This document shows positions 6,671-15,784 of a DNA stretch of 47,813 nt, in pieces (the stretch's first letter is position 1; each line of letters starts with the position of its first letter). The stretch is from UBA1361 sp041656375 (GTDB lineage Bacteria; Bacillota_I; Bacilli_A; RFN20; CAG-826): assembly GCA_964410505.1 (NCBI GenBank), contig CAYPGR010000007.1:1-47813 (forward strand), in the 5' to 3' direction. The position numbers were made by a program, and so were the translations under genes. The notes beneath the pieces are model-generated. The model saw nothing but the letters and a program-made list of their open reading frames with translations, was not told the origin of the DNA and did not search any database.

Positions 6671-9457
6671 ATGGCACAACTTATCACTAACCATAATCGT
6701 AATTTTCTCAATTACATTAAAGAAGAATTAAAAACGTGTGATTCGTTTATGTTTTCTGTTAGCTTCATTAAAAATGCCGGATTGTCGTTAATCGAGAAAG
6801 ATATGATTCTTGCTCTCGAAAGAGGTGTCGAAGGACACATTCTTACTTCAACTTATCAAAACTTTACTGACGTCGTTTCATTAGAGAAATTTTTGGGTTG
6901 GCAATCCATTTATCCAAATTTTTCATGTCGGGTCGATCATCTTCCACTCGGCGAACGGGGATTTCACTCCAAAGGTTATATTTTTCGGCAGTATAGTGAA
7001 TATCATACCTTGATAGGGTCATCCAACATCACCAGTTTTGCCTTGTTACGAAATATTGAATGGAATACAAGAATTGTAAGTGGCCTAATTGATCCTTTTA
7101 CTTTAGATGTCGTGAATGAGTTTTCGTCATTATGGGAAAAAGCAACCATTTTGGATCAAAATTTTATTGATGATTATCGTGAATTACTCGAATATGCAAT
7201 CGATCAATGGGACATGGATTATTTTGAAAAATTTAATAACATTGAACCTAATTTCATGCAGAAAAAGGCGCTCAAAGAATTGGCGCGATATCGGGGACTT
7301 GGTGTCACAAAATCTTTGGTGGTGTCGGCGACTGGATCTGGAAAGACATTTCTATCTGCTTTTGATGCACGAAATTTTGGTGCAGAAAAATTATTGTTTG
7401 TCGTCCATCGTGAAACCATATTAAAAGATGCCTTAGAGACGTTTCGGAAGGTTTTTGGTAACACAAGAACATATGGACTCTTCACAGGAAATACTAAAAA
7501 CCGTAATGTCGATTTCATCTTCGCGACGAATGTCATGCTTAGTAAGAGTTTAGAACAGTTTGCACCTGATGAATTTGATTATATTGTCCTTGACGAATGT
7601 CAACATGCCACAAGTGATACGTATCGCAAGATTATGTCACACTTTCAGCCGAAGTTTTTCCTTGGATTAACTGCCACGCCAGAACGGATGGATAACCAAG
7701 ATGTTTTTGCACTGTTTGATAAGAACGTCCCATATGAACTCCGTCTTCGAGAAGCCCTTGAAAATGATTTAATTGTGCCCTTTAAGTATTATGGTATTTA
7801 TGATGATGGCGTCAATTATGGAAGTAATAACCGAGACTTATTACGTCAGATGACTTCACCAGAGCATTGTAACTTCCTAGCGGAACATATCGAAAAACAC
7901 CGCCCAAAAGGGAAACTAAAAGCACTTATTTTTTGTCGAAGTGTTGAACATGCTGAACAAATGAGTGAGGCGTTCCGCGCTTTAAATTATGCAACCGATT
8001 ATCTTGTTGGTCGTCATGATATGAGTGAACGTAAAATTGCGTTTAATCAACTCCAATCAGATTCTCATCCTTTAGAATTACTTTTTTCAGTGGATCTGTT
8101 AAACGAAGGCGTTGATTTACCGGCAGTTAATATGGTTGTTTTCTTACGGCCGACAGAGTCATCGACGATTTTTATTCAACAACTCGGACGTGGTCTGCGA
8201 AAGTATCCACAAAAGGAATTTCTCACCGTTCTTGATTTCATCGGAAATGCGTATGAAAGAAGTGTCCAAATTGCCATTGCATTAGGATCATTATCTAAAA
8301 GTTCTGTCATCGAGAAACACCTCTTAAAGGAATATATTAAGAAAGGTTTTTCTCAGCTAAATTTACCTATCGAAATTCATTTTGATGAAAAAAGTCGAGA
8401 AGAAATTTTATATTACATTGAAAAAACAAATTTCAATAGGTTTGATTTTTTAAAACAAGATTACTTTAATTTTAAAAAGATTATTGGCGCGAAGAAATAT
8501 GTGCGCCACTTAGAGTATGTTAATAATGAATACGCCCCAGATTTGATTCGTTTTATCAAGACTTCACTCGGTAACAATGACTATGGTTATTATTCGTTTT
8601 TAAAGAAATTAGACGAAATGGTTCCGGACCTTGCCACTGATGAGCTCGAAATTATTAAACACCTATCATCTAAGCTACCGCTTGTTCGCCCTTATGAATT
8701 TTCAATTATCAAAGAATTAATGTTTAATAAAGATTTAGACCTTAAAAAGTTGAAAGATCAAATCCGTGCTCATTGGTTTATCGATGAAGAACATTTCTTA
8801 CATAGCATTGATTATTTACAAAATAAATTCTTGTCTTTGAATGAACAAATAAAAATAAAACCGCTTATTGTCAACGAAGGTTTGTCATATTCCTTAGGTT
8901 TTAAAATTGCGTCTGGTGGCTTTAAGGATTTCTTACTCGATTTATTAAATTATGGCTTAGAACGCTATTTGAGTGAATTTGGCCGTGATGAAATTGGCTT
9001 ACGCGTCTTCCATAATTACACCACTGAACAGTTTATGATGATGACCCTTCAAAAGTCAATTCGTTATTTCAAGGGCACCAAATTTGAAAGTGATCATACG
9101 ACTTATATCCTTGCTGGTTTAAAGAAGGACTTGGATGCTGATCATCATTTAAATTATAAGGATAAGTTTTTAAGTGATTCAATCTTCCAGTGGGAAAGCG
9201 AGACAAATGCGACGCTTTCAAATGGGACCGGCCAAAAGATACAAAAAACGAAAATAGCCCATTTATTCATTCGGAAAAAAGATCGTGAAGATAGTTTGAC
9301 ACTTCCTTATATTTATATTGGTACAGGTACCTTTCAAGATATACGGCCATCATCAAATCGTAAAAGGACCCTTCTTGTCAATATCCATTTAGACCATCAA
9401 ATACCGGAAACACTACATCATGACTTTCAAATTGAAGTCGCTGAAAAGACGCCATAA
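6671..9457 (+). CDS. PLD-domain superfamily 2 helicase with DUF3427-like C-terminus
   Basis: This 928-aa protein has an N-terminal phospholipase-D-like domain with one HxK motif (H99-S-K101, then GSSN about 15 residues later). An SF2 helicase core follows: Walker A SATGSGKT at 219-226, DECQH at 308-312, TATPER at 334-339 and motif VI QLGRGLRK at 504-511. The final 370 residues resemble DUF3427. Such proteins are thought to act on nucleic acids and sometimes occur in defence or restriction neighbourhoods, but no methylase or other partner is next to it here. The start was moved to 6671 because a promoter -10 (6649-6654) overlaps the longer reading. A terminator lies at 9510-9540. Confidence 0.9.
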   Translation: MAQLITNHNRNFLNYIKEELKTCDSFMFSVSFIKNAGLSLIEKDMILALERGVEGHILTSTYQNFTDVVSLEKFLGWQSIYPNFSCRVDHLPLGERGFHSKGYIFRQYSEYHTLIGSSNITSFALLRNIEWNTRIVSGLIDPFTLDVVNEFSSLWEKATILDQNFIDDYRELLEYAIDQWDMDYFEKFNNIEPNFMQKKALKELARYRGLGVTKSLVVSATGSGKTFLSAFDARNFGAEKLLFVVHRETILKDALETFRKVFGNTRTYGLFTGNTKNRNVDFIFATNVMLSKSLEQFAPDEFDYIVLDECQHATSDTYRKIMSHFQPKFFLGLTATPERMDNQDVFALFDKNVPYELRLREALENDLIVPFKYYGIYDDGVNYGSNNRDLLRQMTSPEHCNFLAEHIEKHRPKGKLKALIFCRSVEHAEQMSEAFRALNYATDYLVGRHDMSERKIAFNQLQSDSHPLELLFSVDLLNEGVDLPAVNMVVFLRPTESSTIFIQQLGRGLRKYPQKEFLTVLDFIGNAYERSVQIAIALGSLSKSSVIEKHLLKEYIKKGFSQLNLPIEIHFDEKSREEILYYIEKTNFNRFDFLKQDYFNFKKIIGAKKYVRHLEYVNNEYAPDLIRFIKTSLGNNDYGYYSFLKKLDEMVPDLATDELEIIKHLSSKLPLVRPYEFSIIKELMFNKDLDLKKLKDQIRAHWFIDEEHFLHSIDYLQNKFLSLNEQIKIKPLIVNEGLSYSLGFKIASGGFKDFLLDLLNYGLERYLSEFGRDEIGLRVFHNYTTEQFMMMTLQKSIRYFKGTKFESDHTTYILAGLKKDLDADHHLNYKDKFLSDSIFQWESETNATLSNGTGQKIQKTKIAHLFIRKKDREDSLTLPYIYIGTGTFQDIRPSSNRKRTLLVNIHLDHQIPETLHHDFQIEVAEKTP

Positions 9458-9480
9458 ATAAAATGTTAAAATAATATGTA

Positions 9481-9540
9481 CACCATAACCGCCACTGGTT
9501 ATTGGTGGGGAGCGATGTGAATGCAAGCATCGCTCTTTTC
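9481..9540 (+). terminator. Inverted repeat followed by an intrinsic terminator
   Basis: GAGCGATG (9510-9517) pairs with CATCGCTC (9528-9535) before TTTTC, forming a terminator. A second inverted repeat (CACCATAACC with GGTTATTGGTG, one bulge) lies just upstream at 9481-9508. The rest of the gap up to 9688 is AT-rich with nothing I can name. Confidence 0.8.
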
Positions 9541-9688
9541 TTTTTCTAAGGTTGTTCTTAGTTCTTTCAATGGGGTATATTGTAAATCTAATCATTTTTA
9601 TAGGTAATCAAATGCAAAAAAGAGCCGATAAATCTGTATATTTAATTATTACATATAAAAATCTACACATTGGATTTGCGATTATGAT

Positions 9689-9716
9689 AGTCATTAAACG
9701 ATGACTCCTTTATAAT
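9689..9716 (+). promoter_or_regulatory. Promoter and operator-like dyad of the galactan operon
   Basis: A perfect inverted repeat AGTCAT (9689-9694) / ATGACT (9701-9706) occupies the -35 region, followed by a -10 TATAAT at 9711-9716. There is no good -35 match, as expected for a promoter that needs an activator. The AraC-type regulator encoded just downstream is the obvious candidate to bind here. Confidence 0.6.
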
Positions 9717-9744
9717 GAAAGTACTAAACAAGGAGACGCGTATC

Positions 9745-10563
9745 ATGATGACCTCTGTTTTAAATGACGCCAGTCGTTATATAGAACTTCATCTTTTAGA
9801 ATGCGGCCGTGAACAAACGATAAAAGATAAAGTTTTTAGTTTCACTCCTAAAAAATATTTTGTCGTTCATTATGTCATCGCGGGCCAAGGTACGTTTACG
9901 AGTCGCGGTAAAAGTTATCGCTTAAAAAAAGGCGATATGTTTTTTATTGCGCCTGATGAATTACCGCATTATTATCCGGATCGCCAAGACCCTTGGACTT
10001 ATATTTGGCTTGGCTTTGGTGGTTATAATGCGTATGAATACTTATCACTTTCGGGGATTAGTCAAAAAAATCCGATATCCCATGATGATCAGACGTTTTC
10101 AATCCGCAAATTAATCGAAGAGATCTATGCGATTTATAATGATCGCGGCTTTCTTGATCTTGATACCCTTGGTTTAGCGTATCAACTCTTTGCAAAACTC
10201 ATTAAAATTGGCCAAAAAGATAAAAAGACCCTCACAGCGAAACATCGTCATTTTAATAGTGCTAAAGAATTCATTTTAAATAATTACGAATTTGATATTA
10301 CGGTGCTTGATATCGCTCGTAATGTGGGCGTAACCCCAAATTACCTTAGTAATATTTTTCAAACGATCACCAAAATGTCGACGATTACTTTTCTCAACAA
10401 AATCCGAATTGAAAAAGGGGCCCGTCTACTTGAAACCACTGATGAACCAATTCATCGTGTTGCGAAAAGCGTTGGTTTTACCGCCCCGCTTTACTTCTCT
10501 AATGCATTTAAAAAACAAATGGGAATGAGTCCCCTACATTACCGTAACAAGGAGCGAGTATGA
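9745..10563 (+). CDS. AraC-family regulator of the galactan locus
   Basis: The protein has an N-terminal cupin-like ligand-binding domain (about residues 20-90, with GKSYRLKKGDMFFIAPDELPHYY) and a C-terminal pair of helix-turn-helix motifs of the AraC/XylS type, ending VAKSVGFTAPLYFSNAFKKQMGMSPLHYR. I place the start at ATG 9745 because AAGGAG at 9730-9735 is 9 nt upstream; an earlier in-frame ATG overlaps the -10 box. Its stop overlaps the galactanase start as ATGA, so it is co-translated with the operon. By position it should sense a galactan-derived sugar and activate the locus; the ligand is inferred. Confidence 0.9.
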   Translation: MMTSVLNDASRYIELHLLECGREQTIKDKVFSFTPKKYFVVHYVIAGQGTFTSRGKSYRLKKGDMFFIAPDELPHYYPDRQDPWTYIWLGFGGYNAYEYLSLSGISQKNPISHDDQTFSIRKLIEEIYAIYNDRGFLDLDTLGLAYQLFAKLIKIGQKDKKTLTAKHRHFNSAKEFILNNYEFDITVLDIARNVGVTPNYLSNIFQTITKMSTITFLNKIRIEKGARLLETTDEPIHRVAKSVGFTAPLYFSNAFKKQMGMSPLHYRNKERV

Positions 10564-12656
10564 ACAGAAAAACATCTTCAGTCTTAAAAATCCTTAGCTT
10601 TGCCTTACTTCTAAGTGGCTGCAAACCAGGCCCTTCAAGTTCAAGTGCCGAACTTCCGTCTGGGGCCATCTTTACCTATCAGACAAATGACTATACCCCG
10701 ATTATTGGGGAGAGACGAAATAATGAGGACTTTGATTATGAAAATCTGATTGTCAACCCCATAAGTGGTCTCCGTGATGACTTTGCAATGGGTGTTGATG
10801 CGAGTATGGTGAAAACGGTTGAAGAAAATGGTGGCGTTTATTATAACGAAGCCGGTGAAGAGCAAGATGTCTTTCAAATAATGAATCAGCAAGGGGTTAA
10901 TTTCTTCCGAGTTCGGATCTGGAATACGCCTAATAACCTATTTGGTGATAAGTATGGTGGTGGGAGTGTCAATACTGCGGAAGCCATCAGTATGGCTAAA
11001 CGTGCCCAAGCCGCGAATATGAATGTGATGGTTGATCTCCATTATAGTGACTTTTGGGCTGATCCTTCTAATCAACGAACCCCCACAAAGTGGGTCAGTA
11101 AAGACCTAGCGGGTTTAAGTGTTGAAGTAGAGCAATTTACGGCAGCGACCTTAAATGCATTTAAAAATGAAGGGGTTAATGTCCAAGCAATTCAAATTGG
11201 AAATGAAATTAATAATGGCCTTCTTTTCCCAGTTGGGCGCCTTGATTGGGCGAACGCAACGGAGAGTTACGCCAATATTGCCACCCTTCTAAAAGCAGGA
11301 ATTAAAGGGGCCAAAGCCGTTAGTCCACAAATTAAGACTGTAATCCATCTCGCAGATGGCGGTAGTTTTGATGTCTTTAATAACTTTTTTACAGCGATGG
11401 AATCAAATCAAGTCAATTATGACCTCATCGGTGCCTCTTACTATCCTTACTATCATGGCACGCTTGAACAATTAAAAAATAATTTAGATCGTACGGCGGA
11501 AAAGTTTAAAAAACCCGTGATTGTCGCGGAAATGAGTTATGGCTATACGGTTGATGATCATCCTAATGCCAGCCACATCTACAACACACAAATGGAAGAT
11601 AACGGCAAGTATAAAACAAGTATTCAAGGGCAAGCGACAGCAATTCATGATGTCGTTAAGATTTTAAGTGAAGTCCCAAATCAACGGGGTCTTGGGATAT
11701 TCTATTGGGAACCAGCTTGGTTACCAGTCGCGAATGCGGGATGGGCGACCGCTGAAGGCCAAGCTTGGGTTGAATATGGTGACGCGAATGATTTAGCAAA
11801 CGTTAATGAATTTACCGATGGCAAAGCCACGTGGTCGAATCAAGCCCTGTTTTCGTATAATGGCCGGATGTTACCCTCATTAAAAACCTTTGCGCTTTTA
11901 AAAGGTAATCAAAGCGAAGTGACTGAAGCTGCCGTCAAAGCGCGGACGACTTCGATTACGGTGACCTTAAATGCCGCGGCGAAGGAAACGCTACCCGATA
12001 CTTTCCTTGTGGAAACAAATCTTGATGCAATCCGTCCTTATAAAGTGACATGGGATGCCACCCAAGTCTTAAGTCTCGATACGCCTGGCGAATATGAAAT
12101 TGATGGGGTTGTTTTAACCTTATTTAATGTCAAAGCCTATGTGACAGTGATCGAAAATTATGTCCTTGACCCATCCTTTGAAAAGCAAGGAAGTAGTGAC
12201 CGTATTGTTTCGCCGTGGGTTGCAACGAGTACCACGCATCCAGATGACGTTAATCGGGTCGTTAAACTTAATCGTAAATCCGGTGATGTCCTTCATGGCA
12301 CGACCAGCCTCAATTGGTATCACTCGAATCAAACCTTTGCCTTTAAAGTGAGCCAAGAAATCACACTTGAGGAAAGTGGGGACTATACCTTTAACGCATT
12401 TGTCATGGCGATTGCCCCTGATACAAGTGCGCATACGATGCTCCAAATCTTTGTGATCAAAGGTGATCAAAGTAAACTTATCTATGATTTGAAAGATTTA
12501 GTGTTTGGATGGGGAACTCCGATCAATAACTATGTCAGAGGCGAAATCATCTTTAGTGTGAATGCCGGTGAGAAAATTAGTATTGGGATTGAAGGAAGTG
12601 CACCTCGTCAAACCTGGGGTCACGCGGATGCCTTTTCACTCGTGAAAGGAGCCTAA
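10560..12656 (+). CDS. ganA: Surface arabinogalactan endo-beta-1,4-galactanase (GH53) lipoprotein with CBM61-like module
   Basis: This 698-aa lipoprotein (lipobox LSGC, C21) hydrolyses beta-1,4-galactan outside the cell. The GH53 domain spans about residues 72-450, with acid/base E216 in IQIGNEINNG and nucleophile E324 in IVAEMSYGY; LHYSDFWADP and FYWEPAW are family signatures. A Big_4-like beta domain follows (about 465-532). The C-terminus (533-698), beginning DPSFE and ending WGHADAFSLVKG, resembles CBM61, a galactan-binding module also found fused to GH53 in Thermotoga. It starts by ATGA overlap with the araC gene. A serine-rich spacer after the lipid anchor suggests the enzyme is displayed on the surface. 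Confidence 0.93.
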   Translation: MNRKTSSVLKILSFALLLSGCKPGPSSSSAELPSGAIFTYQTNDYTPIIGERRNNEDFDYENLIVNPISGLRDDFAMGVDASMVKTVEENGGVYYNEAGEEQDVFQIMNQQGVNFFRVRIWNTPNNLFGDKYGGGSVNTAEAISMAKRAQAANMNVMVDLHYSDFWADPSNQRTPTKWVSKDLAGLSVEVEQFTAATLNAFKNEGVNVQAIQIGNEINNGLLFPVGRLDWANATESYANIATLLKAGIKGAKAVSPQIKTVIHLADGGSFDVFNNFFTAMESNQVNYDLIGASYYPYYHGTLEQLKNNLDRTAEKFKKPVIVAEMSYGYTVDDHPNASHIYNTQMEDNGKYKTSIQGQATAIHDVVKILSEVPNQRGLGIFYWEPAWLPVANAGWATAEGQAWVEYGDANDLANVNEFTDGKATWSNQALFSYNGRMLPSLKTFALLKGNQSEVTEAAVKARTTSITVTLNAAAKETLPDTFLVETNLDAIRPYKVTWDATQVLSLDTPGEYEIDGVVLTLFNVKAYVTVIENYVLDPSFEKQGSSDRIVSPWVATSTTHPDDVNRVVKLNRKSGDVLHGTTSLNWYHSNQTFAFKVSQEITLEESGDYTFNAFVMAIAPDTSAHTMLQIFVIKGDQSKLIYDLKDLVFGWGTPINNYVRGEIIFSVNAGEKISIGIEGSAPRQTWGHADAFSLVKGA

Positions 12657-12658
12657 CA

Positions 12659-14488
12659 ATGAAAGATAAACTGATTCTAAATTTAGTCCATCGTCCGGAA
12701 ATGGTTCCTGAATATGCCGAAAAAATTATGGGCCATGGCGAGAAAGAAAATCTAGAGAAAGAGCCACTCCTTAAAGAGTCGCTTGATATCTTTAAACTCC
12801 AACAACAAATCGCCCATGAGCATGGCCTTAAAACAACGATTCAAATGACCTATGCGAGTTTATTTAATGAAGAAGCGGTTGCACTTGCCAAAGCTCATCA
12901 TGCTGAGTATGGCGATGAAATTGCCTTAACGCTTTTAGGGTTACCAAGCACGGCCTTTCGCAATAAATACAAAACCAAAGATTTTTGTATTTGGATGTTT
13001 TCTTATGAAGACAAGAAACGAATTGTCGATGATGTTTTTTCGCTCTTTTTTGAAAAATTTGGCTTCTATCCGCAAAGTACAGGTAGCTACTACATGGATG
13101 CGGATTTAATTAACTATATTAAGGAAAAGTATCCGAGTGTTATCTGTGCGATTGCGACGTGTTGGGAAGAAGGACCAAAAGCGTACCATGCGACGAATAA
13201 TAGCTGGTATACCTTTATGGATGGCGGTCCTTGGAACCCTTGGATTCCAAGTAAAATTAACACCCATGTCCCTGCTGAAAATGAATCTGAAGATAGCGGC
13301 ATTGTCGCGATTCCCCATTTAAGCCGTGATCTCAATGCCTGTTTTGACGGCAACGGTAGTAACTTTGGCACCCATCCGCAAAATGTGTTACGTGGCATGG
13401 CGTATAAAGACGGTCAATATCCTTACCTTTTTAATCTCATTGATCAATATCGTCACCTTGGTAAGTTTAATGATGGTTACGCCTATAATATGATGTTTGT
13501 CGGTCCCGGATGGATGAATAAAATGGGCCGTTGGGAGCAACCTTATACGTTACTTGAACAAAGCTATAAAGACGGGATTGCTTATTATGGAAAACTAAAG
13601 AAAGAAGGCAAGCTCATTGATTTAACGATGAGTGAATTTGCCCATTATTACCGCGCAAATAAGACTTATAAGACCCCAGAAGTGGCTTTATGGCAAGATA
13701 TTTTATATGGTAGCGAGAAACAATACTTTTGGTATCTTGATCCTTACTTAAGAACGTGCGTTGATCTGAATCAAGGCGGTGCCTTAATTGATTTAAGACC
13801 GTATGTCGCAAAGCTTTATTTACCAGTTGGGATTGGGACCCCGCGGATTGTCAATGCGAGTTACCCTTTCTTAATTCAGGCAAACTATCGCGCTGGTTAC
13901 TTTACTCATTACGCGGGCGAAGGAACCCTCAAATCGACGAAAGTATCGTATGAGGGCGAAGAGATTGATCTCGCGCTTTGCCTGACGAAAGCAACCTTTT
14001 CGAAAAAGGGTGATGAACGTTATCTTCACCTCGACCCGATTGAGGTTGTCTTTAAACGTTTAACAATCACGATTGCGACGACAATTACGTTTAAAGAAGC
14101 AACCGGTGAAATAAGGTATGCAAGGCGAATCATCAAAAGTAGTGATCCGCATGCGAAAGTAACGTTTAATGATTATATGACCGGTGCTTTTGGGACGACT
14201 GAATACCCAGAAGAAATGTATCACATTAGGCTTCGTGTCAATGACGCGGAAAAGAGTCAAGAGATTAAGTACCATTATGCGAACCGTGAATTAACCATTC
14301 ATAATGGTATCAGTGAAGTCATCATTCCCGATATTGAGACGCGGATTACGATGAAGAGTGTTGGGGAATATGAAACTTATGTCCGTGAAGGCTATGCTTT
14401 TTCACCGATGTATACATTGGGTGTGATGAAAGACTTAAAGCAAGGGGAGGAAATTGAGACATGGCTCAAGCTCGAAAAGGCCGCTTAA
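12659..14488 (+). CDS. DUF3863/DUF3864-type protein in the galactan operon
   Basis: This 609-aa protein has no signal peptide and should be cytosolic. The N-terminal two thirds read like a (beta/alpha)-barrel of the glycoside hydrolase/deacetylase superfamily and match my memory of DUF3863 (patterns LILNLVHRPEM, IQMTYASLFNEEA, STGSYYMDADLINYI, DGGPWNPWIPSK). The C-terminal third is beta-rich and fits DUF3864. Several conserved acidic and aromatic residues could be catalytic, but no family member's activity is known to me. AAAGGAG 8 nt upstream sets the start, 2 bp after the galactanase stop. Position between two GH53 genes argues for a role on galacto-oligosaccharides or arabinogalactan side chains, perhaps replacing the missing beta-galactosidase; this is inference. 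Confidence 0.7.
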   Translation: MKDKLILNLVHRPEMVPEYAEKIMGHGEKENLEKEPLLKESLDIFKLQQQIAHEHGLKTTIQMTYASLFNEEAVALAKAHHAEYGDEIALTLLGLPSTAFRNKYKTKDFCIWMFSYEDKKRIVDDVFSLFFEKFGFYPQSTGSYYMDADLINYIKEKYPSVICAIATCWEEGPKAYHATNNSWYTFMDGGPWNPWIPSKINTHVPAENESEDSGIVAIPHLSRDLNACFDGNGSNFGTHPQNVLRGMAYKDGQYPYLFNLIDQYRHLGKFNDGYAYNMMFVGPGWMNKMGRWEQPYTLLEQSYKDGIAYYGKLKKEGKLIDLTMSEFAHYYRANKTYKTPEVALWQDILYGSEKQYFWYLDPYLRTCVDLNQGGALIDLRPYVAKLYLPVGIGTPRIVNASYPFLIQANYRAGYFTHYAGEGTLKSTKVSYEGEEIDLALCLTKATFSKKGDERYLHLDPIEVVFKRLTITIATTITFKEATGEIRYARRIIKSSDPHAKVTFNDYMTGAFGTTEYPEEMYHIRLRVNDAEKSQEIKYHYANRELTIHNGISEVIIPDIETRITMKSVGEYETYVREGYAFSPMYTLGVMKDLKQGEEIETWLKLEKAA

Positions 14489-14685
14489 ACTATCGGTGTC
14501 CAAGTTGCTTTATGCGCGATATTGATATGGACATGTTTTATGATGAAAGCAAGAAAGAATTTTATTGCTTACGTTGTAATTATGTTGGCACCGAAGAAGA
14601 TGTGATTGCCAAAAATGAAATGGCTAAGTTTCGCTATCGCAATTTACTAAAACGGATTACTTTTGGAGATGATGATGGCCACTAA
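14461..14685 (+). CDS. Small zinc-ribbon protein nested between galactan genes
   Basis: The 74-aa product has two CxxC knuckles (CPSC near residue 13 and CLRC near 36) separated by about 20 residues, a classic zinc ribbon, and a basic C-terminal helix (MAKFRYRNLLKRI). Its ATG lies 28 bp inside the DUF3863 gene and its end overlaps the next GH53 by 11 bp. A strong AAGGGGAGG about 10 nt upstream supports translation. Zinc ribbons of this size often bind nucleic acid or proteins; nothing indicates the partner. The tight coupling suggests it is made in step with the two enzymes. Confidence 0.75.
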   Translation: MAQARKGRLNYRCPSCFMRDIDMDMFYDESKKEFYCLRCNYVGTEEDVIAKNEMAKFRYRNLLKRITFGDDDGH

Positions 14686-15784
14686 CTTTATCTTTGGGAC
14701 TGATATTAGTTCATACGCTGAACTCAAATCATTAGGCGTGACCTATTTTAATGCGTTTGGTGAAAAAGAGGCATTACCGATTCTACTTAAGAATGCAGGG
14801 GTGCGCGCAATTAGACTCCGTCTTTTTGTTGATCCGTATGATAAAGATAAAAAATCTTATGGTGGTGGCACGAATGATTTAAAATCAACGCTTGCGCTCG
14901 CAAAAGAGTTAAAAGAATACGGTTTTGATTTAGTCCTTGATTTTCATTATAGTGACTTCTGGGCTGACCCTGGCAAACAATTTTTGCCCAAAGCGTGGCA
15001 ACATTTAAGCTATGAAGGACTAGAAGAAAGAATTTATACATATACAATGGATGCCTTAACGGCGTTTATCGATGAAGGGATAACCTTTACGCATATTCAA
15101 ATTGGTAACGAGATAACGAATGGACTTTTATGGCCCCACGGCAAACTCTTTGAAGGTGAGGAGCCGGTTCCTTTTGGTTATCCAAAACTTGCCCGTCTTT
15201 TAAATGCCGGTATAAGGGCGGCCCGTCATGTGATGCCAATGAGTAAACTCATTATGCACCTTGATCGGGGCGGAGATTTAACTTTATATGAAACATGGTT
15301 TAAAACGATGGTGCCACTACTATTACCCTTCGATGTTATTGGCCTCTCTTACTATCCTTATTGGCATGGCACTTTAAATGACTTAAAAGAAAATGTTAAT
15401 AATATTCAACAGAATTTTAACCACTCACTCATGATTATGGAGACGAGTTATGCGTTTAATGCTGAAGAAGGATCTTATCCGTTTGTCGTCAACGCAACGA
15501 AGACACCACCGACGACTTATCCTTTTAGTCCGCAGGGCCAAGAAAGATTTCTCCTTGATTTATATGCCCTTGCCGATACGCTTCAGCTTGAAGGAGTCTT
15601 TTATTGGGAACCTGCCTGGCTTTTGAACCCTCCCTTAACCTGGGCGACAAAAGCGGGGATGAAATACATTAAAGAGTGGCATAAAAAAGAAGGAAACGAA
15701 TGGGCTAATCAAGCACTATTTTCATTCGACGGTAAGGCACTTCCGGGCCTATACGCTTATTTAAATTATTGGGGGAAAAAATAA
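14675..15784 (+). CDS. Cytosolic GH53 endo-beta-1,4-galactanase
   Basis: This 369-aa GH53 lacks a signal peptide and accessory modules. The catalytic pair is E146 in IQIGNEITNG and E256 in IMETSYAF, with the same HYSDFWADP and FYWEPAW signatures as the secreted enzyme. Three ATG codons lie in a row; I chose ATG 14675, 6 nt after GGAG (14665-14668). Its stop overlaps the next start as TAATG. An intracellular copy implies that fairly long galacto-oligosaccharides are imported and then shortened inside the cell. Secreted and cytosolic GH53 share the catalytic barrel but differ greatly in length, so they are paralogues with divided roles. Confidence 0.93.
   Translation: MATNFIFGTDISSYAELKSLGVTYFNAFGEKEALPILLKNAGVRAIRLRLFVDPYDKDKKSYGGGTNDLKSTLALAKELKEYGFDLVLDFHYSDFWADPGKQFLPKAWQHLSYEGLEERIYTYTMDALTAFIDEGITFTHIQIGNEITNGLLWPHGKLFEGEEPVPFGYPKLARLLNAGIRAARHVMPMSKLIMHLDRGGDLTLYETWFKTMVPLLLPFDVIGLSYYPYWHGTLNDLKENVNNIQQNFNHSLMIMETSYAFNAEEGSYPFVVNATKTPPTTYPFSPQGQERFLLDLYALADTLQLEGVFYWEPAWLLNPPLTWATKAGMKYIKEWHKKEGNEWANQALFSFDGKALPGLYAYLNYWGKK

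Noticed and set aside
9413..9595. 60-aa minus-strand ORF across the helicase end
   Set aside because: It reads through the terminator hairpin and has no Shine-Dalgarno.
12120..12470. 116-aa minus-strand ORF inside the galactanase gene
   Set aside because: Shadow of the CBM61-like coding region; codon pattern and signals belong to the plus strand.
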